A stretch of 53,898 nt of DNA, from positions 1 to 53,898 of the forward strand of contig JALHRB010000020.1 of NCBI GenBank assembly GCA_022841665.1. The letters are read 5' to 3'. Below, piece after piece: positions 47,839 through 53,898 of this stretch. The translations under genes and the position numbers were made by a program. Position 1 is the stretch's first letter. Every line of letters begins with the position of its first letter. Source of the stretch: Pseudolabrys sp. (GTDB taxonomy: Bacteria; Pseudomonadota; Alphaproteobacteria; Rhizobiales; Xanthobacteraceae). The notes below the pieces were generated by a model. The model had not been told where the DNA came from. It did not search any database and saw only the letters and a program-made list of their open reading frames with translations.

Positions 47839-49061
47839 GCGGGCACGTCGGGCGTATGCACATGTTCCGGCCTGATGCCGAGGCCGATCAGCCGGGCTGG
47901 AATACGCTGCAGCCAAGAAAAACGCTGGATCAGGCGCGCCACCAACGGCAGGCGGATGCGGCCGGTACTCGTGAGCGCCGGAAACACCACGCGATTCTGG
48001 ATCAGCACTTGCAGCCGCTGTGTCATGCGCGTGGGGAATTCGCGCCGCGCCTGTACCGCACCCAGCGCCGCTTCCGTCACGCGGCCCTCTTGCAGCGGCT
48101 GCCATAAGATATTGGCGGCCGCCACCGCGTCCTGCACCGCCAGGTTCACGCCGACGCCACCGACCGGCGACATGGCATGCGCAGCGTCGCCGATCAGCAG
48201 GAGGCCCGGCTTGTGCCAGCGCGGCAGCCTGTCCACCGCCACGGTCAGCAGTTTGACGTCGTCCCAGCCTCTGATTTCGCCGACGCGATCGCGCACGAAA
48301 GGCGACATGGCCGCCACCGATTCGCGAAACGCGTCGAGGCCTTTGGCCTTGACCGCGGCGAAGCCGTCCTTCGGAATGACGTAGGCGCATTGCCAGTAAT
48401 CGCCGCGATCGAGCATCACCATCATGCGGCCTGCTTCGATGTGGCCGAAGGTCTCGGCTGAATCGGCCGCGTGTCGCGACAGGCGAAACCACAGCACGTC
48501 GATCGGCGCGCCGATATTCTCGACGCGGAAACCGGCGCGTTCACGCAGCGTCGAGTGGCGGCCGTCACAGCCGACGACCAGATCGGCGCGGATATCCATC
48601 TCGCCGTCTGGCGTCGTCGCGCGCAGTCCGGTAATGCGGCCGCCGTCTTCGACCAAGGCCGTCGCCTCGGCGCGCATGTGCAGGTCGAAGGTGGGATAGC
48701 GCCTGCCCTGGTCGGCAAGGAAATCGAGGAAATCCCACTGCGGCATGAAGGCGACGAAGCGGCAATGGGTGGGCAAATGGCTGAAGTCGGCCAATGTCAG
48801 TCTTTCGGCGCCGACTTGACCGGACAGCCGTTCGACGCGCGAATGAGGCAACTTGAGGAACGCCTCGAGCAGCCCAAGCTCGTGCATCAATTCCAGCGTC
48901 GAAGGATGAATGGTATCGCCGCGAAAATCGCGCAGGAAGTCGGCGTGCTTCTCCAGCACAGTGACGCGCACGCCCGCGCGCGCCAGCAAGAAGCCGAGCA
49001 TCATTCCGGCAGGGCCGCCCCCGGCGATGCAGCATGTGGTGCTGATCGCGGCGGGTGCCAT
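47835..49061 (-). CDS. FAD-dependent monooxygenase (UbiH/PHBH type)
   Basis: 408 residues. FAD-binding GGGPAGMMLGFLLARAG is at residues 14-30, the DG motif is LVVGCDGRHSTLRERAG near 160, and the GD motif is GLLLIGDAAHAMSPVGG near 290. This is the p-hydroxybenzoate hydroxylase fold. RGDTIHPSTLELMHELGL is typical of aromatic-ring hydroxylases acting on quinone precursors or phenols. The substrate is unknown. It follows the ferredoxin gene by 5 bp, so an electron-transfer link is possible, although such enzymes usually take electrons from NAD(P)H. Confidence 0.88.
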   Translation of the reverse strand: MAPAAISTTCCIAGGGPAGMMLGFLLARAGVRVTVLEKHADFLRDFRGDTIHPSTLELMHELGLLEAFLKLPHSRVERLSGQVGAERLTLADFSHLPTHCRFVAFMPQWDFLDFLADQGRRYPTFDLHMRAEATALVEDGGRITGLRATTPDGEMDIRADLVVGCDGRHSTLRERAGFRVENIGAPIDVLWFRLSRHAADSAETFGHIEAGRMMVMLDRGDYWQCAYVIPKDGFAAVKAKGLDAFRESVAAMSPFVRDRVGEIRGWDDVKLLTVAVDRLPRWHKPGLLLIGDAAHAMSPVGGVGVNLAVQDAVAAANILWQPLQEGRVTEAALGAVQARREFPTRMTQRLQVLIQNRVVFPALTSTGRIRLPLVARLIQRFSWLQRIPARLIGLGIRPEHVHTPDVPA

Positions 49062-49066
49062 GGACG

Positions 49067-49387
49067 TTACGCCTGCTTCTCCGGCGTGCGCACGATGAGC
49101 CCGTCGAGTTCGTCGCTGACCTTGATCTGGCACGACAGCCGCGAGTTCGGCCGCACGTCGTAGCCGAAGTCGAGCATGTCCTCCTCCATCGGCGAGGGCG
49201 CGCCGGTCTTTTCGCGCCAGGCTTCCTCGACATAGACGTGGCAGGTGGCGCAGGCGCAGGCGCCGCCGCACTCGGCCTCGATGCCGGGGATGTTGTTGCG
49301 GATGGCGGTCTCCATCACGGTCGAGCCGACGTCGGCATCGACCGTGCGCTCGGTCCCGCTGGAATCGATATAGGTGATCTTCGGCAT
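49067..49387 (-). CDS. Adrenodoxin-type 2Fe-2S ferredoxin
   Basis: 106 residues. Cluster ligands are C40, C46, C49 and C86 in C-x5-C-x2-C ([11 protein letters not shown]) and RLSCQI. The fold matches vertebrate-type ferredoxins, which serve P450s, Rieske oxygenases or cluster assembly. It precedes the flavoprotein by 5 bp. No P450 or ferredoxin reductase is in the window. Confidence 0.92.
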   Translation of the reverse strand: MPKITYIDSSGTERTVDADVGSTVMETAIRNNIPGIEAECGGACACATCHVYVEEAWREKTGAPSPMEEDMLDFGYDVRPNSRLSCQIKVSDELDGLIVRTPEKQA

Positions 49388-49488
49388 AGAGGCGTTCGGT
49401 GGGATACCGCCGGAAGTGGCGGCGCGCCGTCTATATAGCCATTTGCCAAGGTGCGCTACCCTTGCCGCGCTACCCTTTGGCGCGTTCG

Positions 49489-49842
49489 CTAGCCGGCCAG
49501 GATGGCCGCGATCTCCCCGCGTACCGTCCCGATCTCGGCGGCGAGCCGCTCGATCGCGTCCTCACGGCCCGGCATGGCCGCGGCCTGCTCGACCGCCTCG
49601 GCCGCCGCCGCCACCGGCTGCGCGCCGATGCCGAGCGCCGAGCCTTTCAGCGTATGCGCCAAAGTGCCGACCGCCTTGGCATCGCCCGCCCGCATGCGCG
49701 CGAGCAGAAGCTCGGCCTGCCGGTCGAACAATTGCAAAAGTTCGCGCTCGAGCCCGGCGTCGCCGAAAGTCATGCGTGTCAGATGCGCGCGGTCGATCGC
49801 CGCCGGCGCCGCGTCGAATGTCTTGATCGCAAGCTGAGCCAT
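49489..49842 (-). CDS. HPt domain phosphotransfer protein
   Basis: 117 residues, helical, with the phosphorylatable His63 in [14 protein letters not shown], the HPt signature H-x-L-K-G-S. Start at 49842 has GGGGAGG upstream. A single-domain HPt relays phosphate between a hybrid kinase and a response regulator; none of these is in the window. A CtrA-like site lies about 100 bp upstream, and the gene is divergent from the giant coiled-coil gene. Alternative frames extending to 50082 or 50095 are shadows. Confidence 0.9.
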   Translation of the reverse strand: MAQLAIKTFDAAPAAIDRAHLTRMTFGDAGLERELLQLFDRQAELLLARMRAGDAKAVGTLAHTLKGSALGIGAQPVAAAAEAVEQAAAMPGREDAIERLAAEIGTVRGEIAAILAG

Positions 49843-49943
49843 ATGGCCGCCTCCCCGGGATCTGAGCGTCCCTTGTCGCGGCGCAGTCTGGCCCGGCCAG
49901 GGCCAAGACCAGGTAAATGCGGGGCGGCAACGCGGAACCCTGG

Positions 49944-49960
49944 TTAACGGCGGCGTAACC
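49944..49960. promoter_or_regulatory. CtrA-like site upstream of the HPt gene
   Basis: TTAA-CGGCGGC-GTAACC: correct spacing with one mismatch to TTAA-N7-TTAACC, 102 bp upstream of the HPt start. Confidence 0.45.
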
Positions 49961-50083
49961 GCGCCTCGACGTTGTCCTGCGGACGTTGCCCAAGGCGGCA
50001 GAGTGGCCGCATCGCGGCCGCATTTCGGCAGGCACAATTGGCTGCGCGGGACGCGAATAGCGAAGGCAGCCGCGGGGCGCATG

Positions 50084-50099
50084 GTTAATGCCCATTAAC
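50084..50099. promoter_or_regulatory. Perfect inverted repeat with TTAA halves upstream of the giant coiled-coil gene
   Basis: GTTAATG-CC-CATTAAC. The TTAA halves are 6 bases apart rather than the 7 of a CtrA box, so it may be an operator for another dimeric regulator. Confidence 0.45.
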
Positions 50100-50291
50100 G
50101 ATGATTAAAAACTCCTTACCGGCGTAGTTTCTTTCGCACACTCAAGACGATAGGATGAAAACGGGCGGTCAATGGGGCATCCGTTTGGAGGCTGGAATGG
50201 CTTGCGCGGCACGGCGCAAGGCTCAGTCCATTGATCAAGACGGTTCGGGCCGCGGCAACTAGTCCGGCGTAACGACGAGGCGACGACCGAA

Positions 50292-53200
50292 ATGGCGAAT
50301 ATCCCGCAGAAATCCAAGGATCCGACGGAAGAGGCACTGAACGCCATCGAAGAGGCGCTCGCCATCCGCCCGGCCGAGGGGCGCCAGGCCCCGCCGGTGC
50401 CCTCGCCCGCCGCCGACCTTGAGATTGGCCAGTCCGTCGCGCCACCGGTCGCCAACGACCTGTTCCGCGAGGAGCCCTCGCCCGCCGCCTGGACCGACGA
50501 TGCCGCGCCGCGCGCCGCCAATGACGACCGCGTCCCGATCGGCCAGATCCTGCAAGGCCTACGCCGCCGGCCGGCGCGCACGCCCTATTTGCTGGCCACC
50601 GTCGCCGCCGGCGCTTGGCTCGCCGGCGCCGCCGCCACCGCCTATCTCTACGCCGCCGAGTTGCAGGCGCTGCTGAGCGCGCCGCGCACCGGCGTCGTCA
50701 CGACAATCGCGCTCGCCAGCGCCGCCGTGCTGCCGGTGATCTTCTTCTACGCCCTCGCTATCCTGTTCCGCCGCTCGCAGGACATGCGCATCGTCGCCGA
50801 GTCGATGGCCGAGGTCGCCATGCGCCTTGCCCAGCCGGAAACCGCCGCGCGCGAAGCCATCGTCACCGTCGGCCAGGCCATCCGCCGCGAAGTCGCCGCC
50901 ATGGGCGACGGCGTCGAGCGCGCGCTCGCCCGCGCGGCCGAGTTGGAAGCCCTGGTGCACAACGAAGTCTCCGCGCTCGAGCGCGCCTATAACGACAACG
51001 AAGTGCGCATCCGCGACCTGCTCAGCGAATTGTCCAACCAGCGCGAGACGCTGGTGAACCAGGCCGAGCAGGTGCGCAACGCCATCGCCAGCGTGCACCT
51101 CGACCTCTCGCACGACATTACCTCGGTCGGCGACCTCGTCTCCGACAAGGTCAGCGAAGTGGCGCAGCGCGTCACCCGCTCGCTGACCGAGAAGGGCGAG
51201 CACATCACGCTCGCGCTCGGCCACGCCGGCGACTCCATGATCGACACCTTGAGCGAGCGCGGCTCGACGCTGCTCGACCGGCTGGAGACCACCAGCGACC
51301 GCGCCACCACGGCCATCGCGTCGGCCAGCGAACGCCTCACCGACAGCCTCAAGTTCAAAACCGAGAACGTGCACGACGAGTTCGCCGAGCTCGCCGCCCG
51401 TCTTCAGCAGATGATGACCACGCGGCTCGACCAGGTCGCGCAGGGCTTCTCGCACAAGACGACGCTCACCATCGAGCAATTGGCCGCGAAGTCGCGGGAG
51501 TTCACCGACGCGCTCGACGACGCCGGCGGGCGCATGACCGAGACCATCGCGGCGCGCGGCCAGGACGTGAACAACGCGCTGCGCGCCACCGGCGAGTCGC
51601 TGGTGAAGGACATCGGCACGCGCGGCGCCGAGGTGGTCGGCCGCATCGACCAGACCGGCAAGGCGGTATCCGAGACCATCATCAGCCGCAGCAACAGCGC
51701 CGCCGACACCTTCCGCGAAAACGCCGAGGCGCTGGCGCAGTCGATCGCCGGCCGCGGCGACGCGGTCAAGGATATGCTGGCCGCCCGCCTGCAGGCCTTC
51801 GAGGAGATGTTCAACACCAACGGCACCGAGCTCACCGAGAAGGTTTCCCGCGACACCGCCACGCTCGGCGGCCTGATCACCCGCCACATCGCCGAGTTCG
51901 ATCACACCGTGAAGACCTATGGCGGCGAACTGGTGAACCGGCTCGGCTCGCGCACGCAGGAGGTTTCCGACGCGATGCGCGCCTATCTCGACACCTTCGA
52001 CAGCCGCGTCAGCAGCCGCGGCACCGAAGTGGCGGCGGCGCTCGACCAGCGGCTCGGCCAATTCGAGGACCTGTTCAACACCCGCACCGGCGACATCGCC
52101 CGCATGCTCGGCGAAGGCGGCAAGGAGGTGGTCGGCGCGCTCGACGCCCGCATCGCCGAGATCGCCGGCACCATCAATGCCCGCGGCACGGAAGTCGCCG
52201 CGTCGATCGGCGCCAAGGCCGACGAGATCGACCGCACCCTCGGCGAGCGCGCGCTCGAGGTCGCCACCACGCTCGACACCCGCATCGGCCGCTTCGAGGA
52301 ACTGCTGGTCGGCCGCGCCGAGACCGTCACCACCCAGATCGAGACCCGCACCAAGGCGGCAGCCGAACTGCTCAACGCCCGCGTCGAGGAGCTCAGCCAG
52401 GCGATCAAGACCAACTCCAGCGAGGCCGAGCGCGCCCTCGGCCAGCTCGCGCTGACCACCACCGACGCCATCCGCACCAGCGCCAGCGCCGCCGAGCGCA
52501 CGATGCTCGGCGTCAGCCAGGAGGTAGCCGAAAGCTTCACCACCCGGGCGAACGAGATCGTCTCGACCGTCGGCGCCCGCACGCACGAACTGGAGACCCT
52601 GCTTTCCGACAAGAGCGGCGGCGTAGTCGCCGCCATCAGCGAGAAGGGCGCGGAGTTCGCCGGCAAGATCACGCAGGCCGCCGACCAGGCCATGTCGTCG
52701 ATCGAGGAGAAGGGCTTTGCTTTCACCCGCGCCGTGGTCGAGAACTCGACCGAGATTTCGCGCCTGATCAACGCCGCCGGCGAAAGCGCCGCCAGCGCCG
52801 TTACCCGCTCGCTCACCGACCTGCACGACACCGCCGAGAAGGCGATCGCGCAGTCGAAGGAGACCGCCTCGGCCACCGTCACCGAGATGCTGGAAACGCA
52901 CAACATGCTGCGCGCGGACACCACCGCGCTGTTCGAGCGGCTGCGCGAAGCCAACATCATGCTGCAGGAAGTCCTCTCCGGCTCGCACGAGAACATGAGC
53001 GCGCTCGAGAACACGCTGATGCTGCGCGTGTCGGAATTCGTCACCGCCATGAACGAGGTCACCGCCGCGACCGGCCAGGCGACCGCCCGCGTCGAAAGCA
53101 ACATCGGCAACTTCCGCGACGTCACCGGCCAGGTGCTCGCCGATCTCGGCCAGCTGTCGGCCAAGTTCGACGCGCAGGGCCAAGAGCTCGTTAAGGCAGC

Positions 53201-53898
53201 CGAACTGGTCGACCGCAGCAACCAGCGCACCGAGCAGACCGTCGGCGAGCGCCGCGCCCAGCTTGAGTCTCTGGTCTCCGCCCTCGACACCCGCTCCGAC
53301 GACATCGAGCAGCGCCTCCAGCGCTTCTCCGGCCTGCTCGACGAAACGCTGGAAGCGGCCTCCATGCGCGCCCGCGACATCGCCCGCGTCGTCGCCGACA
53401 GCAGCACGGAAGGCGCGCGTGCCATCAGCGAACAGTACGACAAGCTGCGCGAGCATGCCGAGACCGAGCGCCGCCACGCCGCCGATGCCATGCGCGACGT
53501 CTACGAGCAGAACGCCGGCGATGCCGAGACGCTGCTGCGCGACGCCGCCGAACGCTTCGCCGATACCGTGCGCGGCATGAAACAGATGGCGCAGGAGATG
53601 CAGCGCGAGCTGGAAGCGACCCGCGCCGAACTGCGCCGCGGCGTGTTCGAGCTGCCGCAGGAGACCGCCGAGAGCACCGCGCAAATGCGCCGCGTGATCG
53701 TCGACCAGATCGAGGCGCTGGCCGAGCTCAACCGCATCGTTGCCCGCCACGGCCGCAACCTCGACGCGGTCGAGCCGGTGCGCCGCCGCGAGGAGCCGGC
53801 GCTCGCCATCGTCGGCGGACGCGGCGAGACCGCCCGCGCCGAACGCGCCCGTACCGAACTGCCGCGGACGCCGCTGCGCAGCGAGCCGGAGCATTTCG
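50292..53898 (+). CDS. Giant membrane-anchored coiled-coil protein, GPR/RgsE-like polar growth ring protein (3' end outside window)
   Basis: 1202 codons are visible from the ATG at 50292 and the frame is open at the window end. The N-terminus is acidic and Pro-rich (EGRQAPPVPSPAADLE). Two membrane helices lie at about residues 97-118 and 136-158 (TIALASAAVLPVIFFYALAI). About 1000 residues of helix follow, with degenerate 11/33-residue repeats such as SSRGTEVAAALDQRLGQFED and NARGTEVAASIGAKADEID, like the apolipoprotein A1/A4/E repeats. This layout matches Agrobacterium GPR and Sinorhizobium RgsE, which form a ring at the growing pole and are needed for polar growth. The assignment rests on architecture and lineage. 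Antisense reading is open for most of this length but lacks any protein-like domain. Confidence 0.8.
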   Translation, partial: MANIPQKSKDPTEEALNAIEEALAIRPAEGRQAPPVPSPAADLEIGQSVAPPVANDLFREEPSPAAWTDDAAPRAANDDRVPIGQILQGLRRRPARTPYLLATVAAGAWLAGAAATAYLYAAELQALLSAPRTGVVTTIALASAAVLPVIFFYALAILFRRSQDMRIVAESMAEVAMRLAQPETAAREAIVTVGQAIRREVAAMGDGVERALARAAELEALVHNEVSALERAYNDNEVRIRDLLSELSNQRETLVNQAEQVRNAIASVHLDLSHDITSVGDLVSDKVSEVAQRVTRSLTEKGEHITLALGHAGDSMIDTLSERGSTLLDRLETTSDRATTAIASASERLTDSLKFKTENVHDEFAELAARLQQMMTTRLDQVAQGFSHKTTLTIEQLAAKSREFTDALDDAGGRMTETIAARGQDVNNALRATGESLVKDIGTRGAEVVGRIDQTGKAVSETIISRSNSAADTFRENAEALAQSIAGRGDAVKDMLAARLQAFEEMFNTNGTELTEKVSRDTATLGGLITRHIAEFDHTVKTYGGELVNRLGSRTQEVSDAMRAYLDTFDSRVSSRGTEVAAALDQRLGQFEDLFNTRTGDIARMLGEGGKEVVGALDARIAEIAGTINARGTEVAASIGAKADEIDRTLGERALEVATTLDTRIGRFEELLVGRAETVTTQIETRTKAAAELLNARVEELSQAIKTNSSEAERALGQLALTTTDAIRTSASAAERTMLGVSQEVAESFTTRANEIVSTVGARTHELETLLSDKSGGVVAAISEKGAEFAGKITQAADQAMSSIEEKGFAFTRAVVENSTEISRLINAAGESAASAVTRSLTDLHDTAEKAIAQSKETASATVTEMLETHNMLRADTTALFERLREANIMLQEVLSGSHENMSALENTLMLRVSEFVTAMNEVTAATGQATARVESNIGNFRDVTGQVLADLGQLSAKFDAQGQELVKAAELVDRSNQRTEQTVGERRAQLESLVSALDTRSDDIEQRLQRFSGLLDETLEAASMRARDIARVVADSSTEGARAISEQYDKLREHAETERRHAADAMRDVYEQNAGDAETLLRDAAERFADTVRGMKQMAQEMQRELEATRAELRRGVFELPQETAESTAQMRRVIVDQIEALAELNRIVARHGRNLDAVEPVRRREEPALAIVGGRGETARAERARTELPRTPLRSEPEHF

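Larger units (their letters stand above)
49843..50291. promoter_or_regulatory. Divergent region between the HPt gene and the giant coiled-coil gene
   Basis: No credible gene in these 449 bp. It holds the CtrA-like site 49944-49960, the perfect inverted repeat GTTAATG-CC-CATTAAC at 50084-50099, and a following AT-rich stretch (TGATTAAAAAC) that could be a promoter element for the gene at 50292. Short frames here lack codon-like composition. Confidence 0.55.

Noticed and set aside
50559-53894. A reading frame of more than 1100 codons open on the minus strand.
   Set aside because: It is antisense to the coiled-coil gene, consists of Ala/Gly/Arg/Val-rich sequence without any motif, and arises from the codon bias of the GC-rich gene on the plus strand.
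1-53898. Search by eye for tRNA, rRNA, CRISPR arrays, insertion sequences, integrases and phage genes.
   Set aside because: No cloverleaf-like sequence, regularly spaced repeats, transposase or integrase motifs were seen.

Overview
The window is GC-rich DNA from an alphaproteobacterium, most likely a member of the Hyphomicrobiales close to the Bradyrhizobium / Rhodopseudomonas / Pseudolabrys lineages. The evidence is the flagellar gene set with alphaproteobacterial-only members (fliX, flbT, flaF, a CheL-type rod-binding protein and a FlbY-like protein), short ~270-residue flagellins, sigma54-type -24/-12 boxes upstream of flagellar operons, CtrA-type TTAA-N7-TTAACC boxes, and a GPR/RgsE-like giant polar-growth coiled-coil protein. 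I found no rRNA, tRNA, CRISPR array, insertion sequence or phage gene.

Layout. (1) 1-21.8 kb: flagellar cluster. Leftward come fliL-fliM-DUF6468-motE-like-unknown secreted protein. Rightward come flgF-flgG-flgA-flgH. An accessory pair of small secreted proteins (8.2-9.4 kb) interrupts the cluster before dksA and fliX. The cluster continues with flgI-cheL-like-flbY-like, a repeat-containing unknown gene, two tandem flagellins, flbT-flaF, then leftward flgE-flgK-flgL. (2) 21.9-25.4 kb: exported methionine sulfoxide reductases msrB/msrA and a TPR plus GT41-type glycosyltransferase resembling flagellin glycosyltransferase FlmG. (3) 25.5-31.2 kb: MoxR AAA+ ATPase, DUF4410 lipoprotein, MipA/OmpV outer membrane protein, DAO-family oxidase, SixA-type phosphatase, universal stress protein and a membrane protein. 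(4) 31.4-37 kb: two paralogous ~490-residue coiled-coil proteins flanking a PRC-barrel protein, a small membrane protein, a methyltransferase and a basic membrane protein. (5) 37.1-43.7 kb: chaB-like gene, hemN, a DUF6455-like gene, a CoxE-type VWA protein, and two tandem paralogous polytopic membrane proteins of unknown function. (6) 43.8-49.4 kb: a two-subunit molybdenum hydroxylase (IorA/IorB type, Tat-exported), a solute-binding-fold protein without signal peptide, a hotdog thioesterase, and a ferredoxin-flavoprotein operon. (7) 49.5 kb to the end: an HPt protein divergent from a giant membrane-anchored coiled-coil protein that runs off the window.

How it fits together. The first 22 kb encodes rod, rings, hook, filament and regulators of a single flagellar system. 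The three sigma54-like boxes precede the flgF, flgI and flgE operons, as expected for a FlbD/FliX-controlled hierarchy. CtrA-like boxes near the first gene, the second coiled-coil gene and the HPt gene suggest cell-cycle control of motility and shape genes. The most interesting candidates for undescribed biology are the tandem DTGGYL membrane proteins, the paired filament-type coiled-coil proteins, the FlmG-like glycosyltransferase beside the flagellar cluster, the secreted two-gene insertion at 8.2-9.4 kb, and the DTVTG-repeat protein beside the flagellins. All functional links are inferences from sequence reading; no database search was possible.
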